Shown here piece by piece: positions 40,539-49,512 of a stretch of DNA of 64,000 bases. Where the stretch lies: NCBI GenBank assembly GCA_036676355.1, contig JAKFDA010000018.1:10630-74629 (forward strand), read 5' to 3'. Positions within the stretch are counted from its first letter, which is position 1. Each line of letters starts with the position of its first letter. The DNA comes from ZC4RG42 sp036676355 (lineage in GTDB: Bacteria; Pseudomonadota; Gammaproteobacteria; Burkholderiales; SG8-39). Made by a program: the position numbers and the translations under genes. The notes below the pieces were generated by a model. That model was not told the DNA's origin and ran no database searches. It saw only the letters and a program-made list of their open reading frames with translations.

Positions 40539-40938
40539 TTAATAATCCTCCCTCTTTATGCATCGCGGGGCACCCGGACTGCCTGTGCGGCCCTGCGGCT
40601 ATTTGTGCAGCGGCAGTACTGTAACTCAGCTTCCACGCTGACGTCATGCCGTCGTACGCCTGCGGCCCGACAAAAACCGCAGGCGCGAACGCCCCGCACC
40701 TTGTGGTATCGGCACGCCGTCCAGAAGTTCAAGCAGGTCTCGTTAGGGTTGCCGGAAGGACGCCCTGCGGGCGTGAGGCGCATGATTTTTGCACCCGAGC
40801 GTGCGACGCGCAGAAGGTGCGCCGCGTGGGCGGCTCAGGGTAAAATTGTGATCTTTTGGTCGCCCTGATTCACCGAATTCCTCGGCGAGTGCCGATCGAG
40901 CCAGGTGGCTCGTGTCGGCTTTGCCGAGTCGGACATAT
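40539..40938. other. Intergenic region between the microprotein and fba
   Basis: This divergent spacer holds no gene I can support. CGCCTGCGG (40657-40665) and CCGCAGGCG (40677-40685) form a perfect 9-bp hairpin with an 11-nt A-rich loop, and a smaller GCCC-TGC-GGGC hairpin occurs near 40765. TAAAAT at about 40840 could be the -10 box of fba, but no convincing -35 element is seen. Confidence 0.35.
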
Positions 40939-40963
40939 GACAAGGAAGCGTCGCTTGCTTGTC
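40939..40963 (+). promoter_or_regulatory. 25-bp dyad upstream of fba
   Basis: GACAAGGAAGCG and CGCTTGCTTGTC are inverted around a single T, matching at 11 of 12 positions. It ends 14 bp before the fba RBS. It may be an operator or an mRNA stem-loop in the fba leader. Confidence 0.45.
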
Positions 40964-40991
40964 CGGATATTCTCTTAAAGGAGTTCGCATC

Positions 40992-42011
40992 ATGAGCCAA
41001 TCACTCGCCACCGTGGCCCGCGCCATGGTTGCCCGTGGCAAAGGCATTCTCGCAGCCGACGAATCGTCGGGCACGATCGAAAAACGGTTCAATACCATCA
41101 GTCTGGAGAGCAATGAAGAGAACCGCCGTGCCTACCGCGACATGCTTTTCAGCGGTAAAGGTATCGGCGAATATATTTCGGGCGTCATCCTGTTCGACGA
41201 GACGCTGCGGCAGAAAGCCGCCGACGGTACGCCGTTCGCCGAACTGCTGACCAAAAACGGCATGATTCCGGGCATCAAGGTCGATGCCGGCGCCAAGCCG
41301 ATGGCACTGTGTTCGGGCGAAACGATCACCGAAGGGCTGGATGGTCTGGTCAAGCGCGTGCAGGAGTATGTCAAGCTCGGCGCCAAGTTTGCCAAGTGGC
41401 GCGCCGTCATCGACATCGGCCCGAATATTCCGAGTGCCGCCGCCATCACGGCAAACGCACATGCGCTGGCGCGCTATGCCGCCATCTGCCAGGACAACGG
41501 CCTGGTGCCGATCGTCGAGCCGGAAGTACTGATGGACGGCGATCACACCATTGACCGTTGCGAGGAAGTGACCTTGTGGACGCTGCGCGAAGTCTTCGAC
41601 GCATTGGCCAATCAGCGTGTTGTGCTGGAAGACATGGTGCTCAAGCCGTCAATGGTCATTTCCGGCAAGAAGTGTCCGCAGCAGGCCAGCCCGCGCGAAG
41701 TCGCCGAGCGTACCCTGACGACGCTCAAGCGCACGGTTCCCGCCGCCGTGCCCGGCATTGCATTTCTGTCGGGCGGACAGAGCGACGAACTGGCGACCGA
41801 GCATCTGAGCCTGATGAATGAATTGGGCGGCGGTCCGTGGACCCTGACATTCTCGTACGGTCGTGCGCTGCAGGCGGCGTCGCTCAAGGCGTGGAACGGC
41901 AAGGCAGCCAACGTCGCGGCTGGCCAGGCGGCGCTGCTGCATCGCGCCCACATGAACGGCCTCGCCGCCAAGGGCGAGTACAAACGCGATCTGGAAAAGA
42001 AAGCGGCATAG
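40992..42011 (+). CDS. fba: Fructose-bisphosphate aldolase, class I
   Basis: This enzyme splits fructose 1,6-bisphosphate by a Schiff-base mechanism without metal. The eukaryotic-type signatures are clear: GKGILAADESSGTIEKRF near residue 17, KWRAVIDIG, VEPEVLMDGDH, and the Schiff-base lysine in EDMVLKPSMVISG. It has 339 residues. ATG 40992 has AAGGAG upstream. Relatives in Burkholderiales usually carry a class II (zinc) enzyme at this position in the cluster, so this looks like a replacement. Confidence 0.95.
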   Translation: MSQSLATVARAMVARGKGILAADESSGTIEKRFNTISLESNEENRRAYRDMLFSGKGIGEYISGVILFDETLRQKAADGTPFAELLTKNGMIPGIKVDAGAKPMALCSGETITEGLDGLVKRVQEYVKLGAKFAKWRAVIDIGPNIPSAAAITANAHALARYAAICQDNGLVPIVEPEVLMDGDHTIDRCEEVTLWTLREVFDALANQRVVLEDMVLKPSMVISGKKCPQQASPREVAERTLTTLKRTVPAAVPGIAFLSGGQSDELATEHLSLMNELGGGPWTLTFSYGRALQAASLKAWNGKAANVAAGQAALLHRAHMNGLAAKGEYKRDLEKKAA

Positions 42012-42018
42012 CTGTGTC

Positions 42019-42052
42019 CGGGTCAGGGAGTATGCTTGCGCTCTGACCCGGT
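42019..42052 (+). terminator. Hairpin after fba
   Basis: CCGGGTCAG/CTGACCCGG is a perfect 9-bp stem with a 16-nt loop, eight bases after the fba stop. There is no T-run, so termination may be partial and purC may also be read from upstream. Confidence 0.5.
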
Positions 42053-42142
42053 ATCGCCTGAGCTTCAATGATCACACGCACGTGAGATCAGCCGGCCTCT
42101 CTTACTTACTCATGATGTCTGTACGCTTCGAACTATTCCGCC

Positions 42143-43036
42143 ATGGCCGCACTGCTGCAATCCGATCTTAAAAGTCTGAAATTCCTGCATCGCGGCAAGG
42201 TCCGTGATCTTTACGCAGTCGGCGACGACAAGCTCCTGGTCGTGCAGACCGATCGCCTGTCGGCTTTCGATGTGATCCTGGGCCAACCGATTCCCGGCAA
42301 GGGACGGGTGCTCACCGCGATGTCGAATTTCTGGTTCAACAAGCTCGGCCACATCATTCCGAATCACATGACCGATATCGATCCCGTTTCGGTGGTCGCG
42401 CCGAACGAGCGCGATCAGGTGGCGGGGCGTGCGATCGTGGTGCGCAAGCTGACACCGTTGAAAATCGAGGCGGTCGCGCGGGGCTACATCATCGGATCGG
42501 GCTGGAAGGATTATCTGAAGACCGGCAAGGTGTGCGGCATTGCATTGCCGGCCGGGCTGCGTGAGGCAGAGAGGCTGCCGGAGCCCTTATTTACGCCGTC
42601 CACCAAGGCGGATGCCGGCACGCATGACGAAAACATCCCCTACGCGGAAGCCGAGCGCATCATCGGCGCCGATCGCGCCGGACAAGTACGCGATGCCACG
42701 CTGGCGCTTTATAACGCCGCGGCCGAATATGCTTTGACCAAAGGCATCATCATCGCCGACACGAAATTCGAGTTCGGCGTGGATGAAGCCGGCACCGTGC
42801 ATCTGATGGACGAAGCGCTGACGCCCGACTCCTCGCGTTTCTGGGATGCGGCGCAATATCGCGTCGGCATCAGTCCGCCTTCGTTCGACAAGCAGATCGT
42901 GCGCAACTGGCTGGAACAAAGCGGCTGGAACAAGACGCCGCCGGCACCCGAGGTGCCGCAGGAAGTCCTGCAGCGCACGGCCGAGAAATACAACGAAGTG
43001 CTGCAGCGGTTGACCGGCGCGGGCATTGCGCTTTGA
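42143..43036 (+). CDS. purC: Phosphoribosylaminoimidazole-succinocarboxamide synthase
   Basis: PurC ligates aspartate to CAIR in purine synthesis. It has [18 protein letters not shown] at the ATP-binding N-terminus, TDRLSAFDV, the central [18 protein letters not shown], and [11 protein letters not shown] near the catalytic metal site. At 297 residues it is of the longer SAICAR synthetase type found in betaproteobacteria. The stop overlaps the next gene's TTG start. purE and purK, which often follow in relatives, are absent here. Confidence 0.96.
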   Translation: MAALLQSDLKSLKFLHRGKVRDLYAVGDDKLLVVQTDRLSAFDVILGQPIPGKGRVLTAMSNFWFNKLGHIIPNHMTDIDPVSVVAPNERDQVAGRAIVVRKLTPLKIEAVARGYIIGSGWKDYLKTGKVCGIALPAGLREAERLPEPLFTPSTKADAGTHDENIPYAEAERIIGADRAGQVRDATLALYNAAAEYALTKGIIIADTKFEFGVDEAGTVHLMDEALTPDSSRFWDAAQYRVGISPPSFDKQIVRNWLEQSGWNKTPPAPEVPQEVLQRTAEKYNEVLQRLTGAGIAL

Positions 43037-44094
43037 GCACAACGCAGTCTTCTGCGGATGTGGCGGAGAACGACGCGACAGCGGTCATCGTCGAGGGCGT
43101 CGCGCAGCAACCGCCATCGACCATCGTTGCACCGACGGACGAGTCGATCGCACGTGCCGCCGCAATTCTGAAGGCGGGCGATGTCGTGGCCTTTCCCACC
43201 GAGACCGTTTATGGCTTGGGCGCCGATGCGTCGAATCCGGATGCGGTGCGCAAGATCTTCAAGCTCAAGGGACGCCCGGCCGATCATCCGGTCATCGTGC
43301 ACATCCTCGGCGCCGGGCACATCGATCAATACGCGCGCGATATTCCGGATGTGGCGCGAGCGTTGGCCCAGCGCTTCTGGCCGGGTCCGCTGACGCTGGT
43401 TCTGCGGCGCGCCGCCGGTGTGCCGGACGTCGTCACCGGCGGACAGGATACGGTCGGCCTGCGCGCGCCGTCCCATCCCGTTGCGCGCACATTGCTTGAA
43501 GCATTCGGCGGCGGCATCGCGGCGCCGTCGGCGAACAAATTCGGTCGCATCAGTCCTACACTTGCCGCGCACGTGGCCGCCGATTTCGGCAATCAGGCAC
43601 CGCTGATTCTGGATGGTGAAGCGGCGACCATCGGCATCGAATCGACGATCATCGACCTGTCGGGTGACTCGCCGCGGCTGCTGCGTCCCGGCGCCATTAC
43701 GGCTGCTCAACTGGAAGAAACGCTCGGCGTGCCGTTGGGAAAGGCGGATGCCGACGCGCCACGCGCGTCCGGTACGCTGCCGAAGCATTACGCCCCGAAA
43801 GCCGCAGTGCGGCTGGTAAACCGCGTCGAAATGATCGAAGCGCTGTCCTCCAACCGCGGACGTCGGGTTGCCGTCCTCGCGCTCGAGGTCAACGTACCGC
43901 GCCTCGCGCAGAATCTGGTGCGGGTCGTGCCGGCGGTGGCGGCGCAATACGCGCACGAACTGTATGCCAATCTGCGCGCGCTGGATGCGACCGGCGCCGA
44001 CCTCATATTGGTGGAACAGCCGCCGCGGACCGCGGCGTGGGCGGCGGTCAACGACCGGTTGGCGCGCGCCACGCATTCGGTCGGCAAAAACTGA
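43033..44094 (+). CDS. sua5: Threonylcarbamoyl-AMP synthase (Sua5 type)
   Basis: Sua5 makes threonylcarbamoyl-AMP from threonine, bicarbonate and ATP, the first step of t6A37 formation on ANN-decoding tRNAs. The YrdC-like domain carries [26 protein letters not shown] and [11 protein letters not shown]. The linker and a C-terminal Sua5 domain (about 245-353) distinguish it from the short TsaC form. The TTG at 43033 overlaps the purC stop, suggesting coupling; GTG 43060 is a possible alternative start. Confidence 0.93.
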   Translation: MSTTQSSADVAENDATAVIVEGVAQQPPSTIVAPTDESIARAAAILKAGDVVAFPTETVYGLGADASNPDAVRKIFKLKGRPADHPVIVHILGAGHIDQYARDIPDVARALAQRFWPGPLTLVLRRAAGVPDVVTGGQDTVGLRAPSHPVARTLLEAFGGGIAAPSANKFGRISPTLAAHVAADFGNQAPLILDGEAATIGIESTIIDLSGDSPRLLRPGAITAAQLEETLGVPLGKADADAPRASGTLPKHYAPKAAVRLVNRVEMIEALSSNRGRRVAVLALEVNVPRLAQNLVRVVPAVAAQYAHELYANLRALDATGADLILVEQPPRTAAWAAVNDRLARATHSVGKN

Positions 44095-44139
44095 GGCCGA
44101 GCGACCAGGAGCGCAAGGGCGCCCTTGTCCGTTCTTGAA

Positions 44140-44865
44140 TCACGAAGCAAGCTGGAAAGACTGCAGTTCGTAGATGAAGCGGTCGCCGGCGCGCATACCG
44201 CCACCGCCGCCACGTTTGCCTCCGCCGCTCCGGTCGTAGTATTCCTCCTCGGTCCGCATCCTGGCAAAGGACCGCAGCGCCGGCACGTACCATTCCGTTT
44301 CGTAGCGATACATCGTTCCGTACCAGAAGGACTTGTCGCCGAGATTGAGCGAACGCCGCAGTACCAGCGCGTGGAAGCTCCGGTCGGCGACTTGTATGTC
44401 CTCCCAGCCTTCGGTATAGAGCGCGGCAGTGACGTAGTTGCGGTTGCCGCCGAGATCGGTGCGGTGCAGGTAGAAGGCATCGCGCCATTTCTTCCCCGCC
44501 ACGAGCGGAAAGTCGTATTCGCGAAAAGGCGGCTCGCAGCGGCCGATCATCGGGCCATCCTCGCTGAACGTACCGGCCGCTTGCAGGCCGGGCGCTTCGT
44601 ATCGCGCGTCGTCAATGACGCGTCCATTTTCATCCTGCGTGACGATACGGATGCCGCCTGTGTCAACCGCGGTCACTGCGCGGGTCAGTATGCCGCGCGG
44701 GAGGCCGTTGTACCCGTCGGTGCGCCTGTAAATCCAATGATCGCCCACCCGGTACGTCGGCGCGGGAACTTCGGTGAGCTCGTAAACGCCGCGCGGAGCG
44801 GGGCGCATTGCGCAGCCGGCGACAGCCAGTGCGCTCGCCGACATGAGAAAGGTTCTGCGATTCAT
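44140..44865 (-). CDS. Putative Tat-exported lipoprotein
   Basis: This is a 241-residue protein with the N-terminus NRRTFLMSASALAVAGC. The RR-x-F-L pattern fits a twin-arginine signal and AVAGC is a lipobox, so Cys19 would be lipidated. The mature part has many Tyr and Trp residues and motifs such as YRVGDHWIYRRTDGYNG and YETEWYVPALRSFARM, seen in hypothetical beta-rich exported proteins. A Gly-rich stretch (SGGGKRGGGGG) lies near the C-terminus. The function is unknown. The gene lies convergent to sua5, separated by the palindrome CAAGGGCGCCCTTG. Confidence 0.75.
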   Translation of the reverse strand: MNRRTFLMSASALAVAGCAMRPAPRGVYELTEVPAPTYRVGDHWIYRRTDGYNGLPRGILTRAVTAVDTGGIRIVTQDENGRVIDDARYEAPGLQAAGTFSEDGPMIGRCEPPFREYDFPLVAGKKWRDAFYLHRTDLGGNRNYVTAALYTEGWEDIQVADRSFHALVLRRSLNLGDKSFWYGTMYRYETEWYVPALRSFARMRTEEEYYDRSGGGKRGGGGGMRAGDRFIYELQSFQLAS

Positions 44866-44940
44866 CGTGCTCTCCGTTCAAAACGGACGTTGCGTAGACC
44901 GCACGAATCGACGAAGGTGCGCGGCCGGTGTACGGAGCGA

Positions 44941-44970
44941 TTGTGCGAGTAGCGTGCCACGGAGTAAAAT
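44941..44970 (+). promoter_or_regulatory. Predicted promoter of the tRNA-Ala gene
   Basis: TTGTGC (44941-44946), an 18-bp spacer and TAAAAT (44965-44970) put the start site about 7 bp before the mature tRNA. Confidence 0.5.
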
Positions 44971-44983
44971 CCGGCCGAAATCC

Positions 44984-45059
<76 letters not shown>

Positions 45060-45067
45060 ATTGATTG

Positions 45068-45099
45068 AAAGGGTTAGCCTGCGGCTAACCCTTTTTTTT
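45068..45099 (+). terminator. Terminator of the tRNA gene
   Basis: AAGGGTTAGCC/GGCTAACCCTT with a TGC loop, followed by a run of T residues, is a strong rho-independent terminator nine bases after the tRNA. Confidence 0.9.
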
Positions 45100-45124
45100 C
45101 GTCCTTTTTTCGGTAGCTTGCCGA

Positions 45125-45550
45125 ATGCAGCTCAAACCGCCGAATCTCATCAATGATGCGTCGCATGTGCGGGGCACATTTACGCGTCGATGGCTGTATG
45201 GCGGCTGGGTGATGCTTGCATTCGTGGTCGTTTTTTCGCTGATCCCAAGCCCGCCGCAGCTCGACGTGCAGCAGGGCGATAAGCTGCAGCATGTGTCCGC
45301 CTATTTCGCCTTGATGTTTTGGTTTGCGCAGGTATACCGCCTCAGACACGAGCGCTTCTGTTTGGCGATGGCGCTCGTTGCCTTGGGCGTCTGTCTGGAA
45401 TTTCTGCAAGGGATGACCGGCTGGCGCAGTTACGACCCGTTCGATATGGCGGCGAATGCGTCCGGCGCATTGCTCGGCTGGGCCGCCGCGCCTCCACGTG
45501 GGCCGGACTTGCACGCCCGCTTGCATGCGCTGCTTGTTTCCAATGACTAG
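45125..45550 (+). CDS. VanZ-like family membrane protein
   Basis: This is a 141-residue membrane protein with three to four hydrophobic segments (for example MLAFVVVFSLIP and LAMALVALGVCLEF). It shows VanZ family hallmarks: the conserved DKLQHVSAYF after the first segment and DPFDMAANASGALLGW near the end. The role outside glycopeptide resistance is unknown. Its last four bases overlap the stop of the convergent hydrolase gene. Confidence 0.85.
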   Translation: MQLKPPNLINDASHVRGTFTRRWLYGGWVMLAFVVVFSLIPSPPQLDVQQGDKLQHVSAYFALMFWFAQVYRLRHERFCLAMALVALGVCLEFLQGMTGWRSYDPFDMAANASGALLGWAAAPPRGPDLHARLHALLVSND

Positions 45551-46332
45551 GTCACGCGATCATAGAAGCGATCGAGCGCCTGATTGAACGCGGCGGTCTG
45601 CTCGATGTTCGATAAGTGCGCGGCCGACGGGATGATGACGAGTTCGGAGCCTCGTATGGCGTCGTGGATTTCGCGAGCCATGCCGAGCGGCGTGCCGGTG
45701 TCCTGATCGCCGACGACGACCAGGGTGGGGCACCGCAACGCTTGTAGCCGGTCGGTGAAGTCGAGTGTTGCAATGGCCTGCCCGCATCCGGCATAGCCCT
45801 CCACCGGTGTTGCGCGGATCATGTCGCCGATGCGTTGCATGACGTCCGCGTGCGCTTGTCGGAAGGGCGCGGTGAACCAGCGTTCGAGCGTAGCGTCGAC
45901 GATGGCGGACATGCCGTTTGCGCGCACCGTGCTTATTCGCTTCGCCCACACGGCTTCGATGTCCGGCGGATAGCGGCTGCTGGTATCGGCCAGTACGAGA
46001 CTGGATATGCGCAGCGGATGAGCCAGCGCGAAGGCTTGTCCGATCATGCCGCCGAGCGAAAGTCCGACCCAATGTGCGCGCTCGATATGCAACGCGTCGA
46101 ACAGGGCTGCCACGTCGGCGGCGAAGAGATCGAAGCTGTAGGGGCCGGGCGGAGCGTCGCTGTGGCCGTGCCCTCGGGTGTCGAAGCGCACGACGGTGAA
46201 TCGTTGCGCCAGCCACGCGGCCTGCGTATCCCACATGCGATGGTCGCACCCCAGCGCATGACTCATCACCAGCCAGGGACCGCCGCCCTCGACAGCGTAG
46301 TGCAGATCGATGCCGTTCACACGAACCTTCAT
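45547..46332 (-). CDS. pcaD: Alpha/beta hydrolase, similar to 3-oxoadipate enol-lactonase
   Basis: This is a 261-residue alpha/beta-hydrolase with the oxyanion segment SHALGCDHRMWD, the nucleophile elbow VGLSLGGMIGQ (Ser), the acid in GDQDTGTP and the histidine in SAAHLSNIEQ. The overall pattern is closest to PcaD, which opens 3-oxoadipate enol-lactone in aromatic degradation. No other pca gene is nearby, so a different ester or lactone substrate is possible. It starts 22 bp after the spoT stop on the same strand and may be read through from that operon. Confidence 0.7.
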   Translation of the reverse strand: MKVRVNGIDLHYAVEGGGPWLVMSHALGCDHRMWDTQAAWLAQRFTVVRFDTRGHGHSDAPPGPYSFDLFAADVAALFDALHIERAHWVGLSLGGMIGQAFALAHPLRISSLVLADTSSRYPPDIEAVWAKRISTVRANGMSAIVDATLERWFTAPFRQAHADVMQRIGDMIRATPVEGYAGCGQAIATLDFTDRLQALRCPTLVVVGDQDTGTPLGMAREIHDAIRGSELVIIPSAAHLSNIEQTAAFNQALDRFYDRVT

Positions 46333-46354
46333 GATGAACCCCGCCGAGGCGCCG

Positions 46355-48475
46355 CTATTCCTTGATACGCATGAGCCGTACGACCTCCGGGATGCGACGC
46401 AGCGATTTCATGACGCGTGCAAGATGCAGGCGATTCTGCACCTGGATGGTGAACTGCATGGTGGTATACATGCCGCGTTCTTCGTCCATGCTCACGTTGT
46501 CGATGTTGGAATCCGCGTCGGCAATTGCGGCGGCCACTTTGGCCAGCACGCCGCGCTGGTTTGCCGCGACGACACGAAAGCCGACATCGAACGATTTGCC
46601 GACATCGCGATCCCACTCGACATCGATCCATTTGTCGGGATCGGTGCGCGCTTTGGCGGCTACCGGACAGTCGGCGGTGTGCACGACCAGGCCTTGCCCC
46701 TTCTTGATGAAACCGACAATCGGATCGCCCGGTATGGGACGGCAGCATTTGCCGAACTGGACAGCGATGCCTTCCGAGCCGCGTATCACGATGGAACCGG
46801 CCGCTCGTGCCTCGACGGCGGGTTGATCGGCGAGCGTTAGAAGTTGTCGCGCAACGATGGCCGCAAGTCGTTTGCCCAGGCCGATATCGGCGAGAATTTC
46901 CTCGCGCGATTTCGCGCTGCTGTCGCGCACCAGCCGTTCCCAGCGATCGGGTGTGATGTCTGCCAGGTTCGTGTACAGGCTTTTCAACGCCTGGCTGAGC
47001 AGGCGTTCGCCCAGCGCAGTGGATTCCTCGAGCTGCACCGTTTTGAGGAAGTGCCGGATCTGCGACCGTGCCTTACCGGTTTTGACATACGACAGCCAGG
47101 CCGGATTGGGATGTGCGTGGGCAGCGGTGATGATTTCGACTCGATCGCCGTTGCGCAACTCGGTGCGCAACGGCACCAGCTCGTAATTGACCTTGGCCGC
47201 GACGCAGCGATTGCCGATATCCGTATGCACGGCGTAGGAAAAGTCGACCGGCGTCGCGCCGCGCGGCAGCGACATGATCTTGCCCGCCGGCGTGAATACA
47301 TACACCTCGTCCGGGAACAGGTCGACCTTGATGTGCTCGAGGAACTCGGCCGAGTCACCGCTCGCGCTCTGTATCTCCACCAGCGACTGCAGCCACTTGT
47401 GGGTGCGTTGCTGTACGTCGGTCAGCGCCGCATCGTCCTCCTTGTACAGCCAGTGCGACGCGACACCGGTTTCGGCGATGTGATGCATCTCGCGCGTGCG
47501 GATCTGGACCTCGACCGGCATGCCGAACGGACCGATCAGCGCAGTGTGCAGCGACTGATAACCGTTGACCTTGGGAATGGCGATGTAGTCCTTGAATTTG
47601 CCCGGCACCGGTTTGTACAGCCCGTGCAGCGCGCCCAGCGCCACGTAGCATGCGGGCACGTCGTTGACGACGACGCGAAAGCCGTAGATGTCGAGCACTT
47701 CGGAAAAGGAAAGCGACTTCTCGACCATCTTTTTGTAGATCGAGTAAATGTGCTTCTCGCGCCCGGTGATGGTTGCGTCGAGCCCGGCGTCTGCAAGCTT
47801 CTGTTTGATCGACTCGAGAATTTTATTGACGACCTCGCGCCGATTGCCACGCGCCGCCCTGACCGCTTTAGAAATCGTTCTGTAGCGCAGCGGATAAAGG
47901 TGCTTGAACGCCAGTTCCTGCAATTCGCGATACAGCGAATCGAGCCCCAGCCGACTGGCGATCGGCGCGTAGATTTCGATCGTTTCACGCGCGATCCGAC
48001 GGCGCTTTTCGGCATGCACCGCATCGAGCGTGCGCATATTGTGCAGTCGGTCGGCCAGCTTGATGAGAATGACACGCACGTCGCGCGCCATCGCCAGCAG
48101 CATCTTGCGGAAGTTCTCCGCTTGCGCATCCTGCTGGGTCTGGAACTCGATGCGATCGAGTTTGGAAACACCGTCGACCAGTTCGGCCACCGGCTTGCCG
48201 AAGCGCTCGCTGATGTCGCTCTTGGAGACTTTTGTATCTTCGACCACGTCGTGCAGCAGCGCCGCCATGAGCGTCTGCGGGTCGAGTTGCCATTGCGAAA
48301 GAATCTCGGCCACCGCAATGGGATGGCAGATGTACGGTTCGCCGCTTTTGCGGAACTGCCCTTGGTGCGCCGCGTCGCTGAAGTGATAAGCCTCTTCGAT
48401 GCGGGTGAGATCGGCCGGCTTGAGATAGCCGGATAGATTGAGTTTCAGTTCGTCGAGAGCCGGTACGGCGCTCAT
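46355..48475 (-). CDS. spoT: Bifunctional (p)ppGpp synthetase/hydrolase
   Basis: SpoT makes and degrades the stringent-response alarmone (p)ppGpp. Domains in order: the HD hydrolase domain with the catalytic pair at residues 75-76 (ALLHDVVEDT) and LADRLHNMRTL, the synthetase domain with NGYQSLHT, the TGS domain (VFTPAGKIMSLPRGATPVD) and a C-terminal ACT domain. It has 706 residues. Both active sites look intact. It follows gmk and rpoZ on the same strand as in most proteobacteria. Confidence 0.95.
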   Translation of the reverse strand: MSAVPALDELKLNLSGYLKPADLTRIEEAYHFSDAAHQGQFRKSGEPYICHPIAVAEILSQWQLDPQTLMAALLHDVVEDTKVSKSDISERFGKPVAELVDGVSKLDRIEFQTQQDAQAENFRKMLLAMARDVRVILIKLADRLHNMRTLDAVHAEKRRRIARETIEIYAPIASRLGLDSLYRELQELAFKHLYPLRYRTISKAVRAARGNRREVVNKILESIKQKLADAGLDATITGREKHIYSIYKKMVEKSLSFSEVLDIYGFRVVVNDVPACYVALGALHGLYKPVPGKFKDYIAIPKVNGYQSLHTALIGPFGMPVEVQIRTREMHHIAETGVASHWLYKEDDAALTDVQQRTHKWLQSLVEIQSASGDSAEFLEHIKVDLFPDEVYVFTPAGKIMSLPRGATPVDFSYAVHTDIGNRCVAAKVNYELVPLRTELRNGDRVEIITAAHAHPNPAWLSYVKTGKARSQIRHFLKTVQLEESTALGERLLSQALKSLYTNLADITPDRWERLVRDSSAKSREEILADIGLGKRLAAIVARQLLTLADQPAVEARAAGSIVIRGSEGIAVQFGKCCRPIPGDPIVGFIKKGQGLVVHTADCPVAAKARTDPDKWIDVEWDRDVGKSFDVGFRVVAANQRGVLAKVAAAIADADSNIDNVSMDEERGMYTTMQFTIQVQNRLHLARVMKSLRRIPEVVRLMRIKE

Positions 48476-48575
48476 GGCCGCCTCTCGTGGAGTGCGCTCA
48501 GGCGCGGCTTTGCCCGACCCACCGACCGCGGCGGCCGGGTGTCGAGGCGGTATGTATTACGTGTGCAACCGTCGT

Positions 48576-48785
48576 TCAACTCAAGTGTACGCGAGACAGC
48601 ATTTCCAGCCCCACCTTGCCCCCGGCGATTTCGCGCAATGCGATCACGGTCGGCTTGTCGCGGTTGGTTTCCACCGATGGCGAGCCGCCCTGGGCCAACT
48701 GGCGGGCGCGGTATGTCGCTGCGAGTGTCAATTGAAAGCGATTGGGAATCTTTTTGAGGCAATCGTCAACGGTAATACGGGCCAT
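48576..48785 (-). CDS. rpoZ: RNA polymerase omega subunit
   Basis: Omega helps assemble RNA polymerase by folding around the beta-prime C-terminus and forms part of the ppGpp site. The 69 residues start [19 protein letters not shown] and contain [13 protein letters not shown], the family signatures. The start lies 2 bp from the gmk stop. spoT follows after 100 bp, linking alarmone synthesis with the polymerase subunit needed for its effect. Confidence 0.96.
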   Translation of the reverse strand: MARITVDDCLKKIPNRFQLTLAATYRARQLAQGGSPSVETNRDKPTVIALREIAGGKVGLEMLSRVHLS

Positions 48786-48787
48786 TT

Positions 48788-49396
48788 CTAATCCTTCATG
48801 TTGAAGAGCTCGGGATGACGCGCGCGCTGACGGTCGGTGTCGAGCCGGGACGCGCGCACCACTGCGGCAAGATCGCCGCGTGCGTGCTCGAAGTTATTGT
48901 TAATAATAGCATAATCGAACTCTACCGCATGGCTGATTTCGGCGGCTGCGGCAGTCAGTCGACGCTGAATCACGTCCTCTGAATCCTGTGCACGGTTGAT
49001 CAGGCGGCGACCGAGTTCCTCCAGTGAAGGCGGCAGGATGAAAATGCCGATTGCGCCCGGAAACAGGCGCCGGACCTGCTGCGCACCCTGCCAATCGATC
49101 TCCAACACCACATCACGGCCGCTTTCGAGCACGCGGGAGATTTGAGTTTGCGAGGTGGCGTACCAGTTGCCGTGCACCTGCGCACTCTCAAGGAACTCGC
49201 CTTCACCCCGCATGCGTTCAAAGGTGGCCGGATCGACGAAGTGGTACTCGCGTCCGTTCACTTCGCCCGGGCGCGGCGCGCGAGTCGTGTAGGAAATGGA
49301 GAGCGTGAGCATCGGGTCATCGGCCAGCAGTGCGTTGACCAGCGAGGATTTTCCTGCGCCGGAAGGCGCGGCAACGATGAACAACAGACCTTTCAC
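48788..49396 (-). CDS. gmk: Guanylate kinase
   Basis: Gmk phosphorylates GMP to GDP with ATP. The P-loop [11 protein letters not shown] is at residues 10-20, and [19 protein letters not shown] is the GMP-binding signature. [11 protein letters not shown] and INNNF in the LID and base-binding parts are also present. It has 202 residues, a normal length. It is the first gene of gmk-rpoZ-spoT, so GTP supply and (p)ppGpp metabolism are in one transcript. Confidence 0.96.
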   Translation of the reverse strand: MKGLLFIVAAPSGAGKSSLVNALLADDPMLTLSISYTTRAPRPGEVNGREYHFVDPATFERMRGEGEFLESAQVHGNWYATSQTQISRVLESGRDVVLEIDWQGAQQVRRLFPGAIGIFILPPSLEELGRRLINRAQDSEDVIQRRLTAAAAEISHAVEFDYAIINNNFEHARGDLAAVVRASRLDTDRQRARHPELFNMKD

Positions 49397-49512
49397 AGCG
49401 TTATCTGCGGAGAGAATGGAAGTCGAATGATACGGAGGACGGGCGTATCTTGTCTCGCGCCGTAGCGACTAGGCGGTAGTACGCGCGTCGGCTGCGTGAA
49501 CTTTGGCGCGCG

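Noticed and set aside
48476..48575. Separate small gene between spoT and rpoZ
   Set aside because: Short frames here have no RBS and the gap is normal for this operon.
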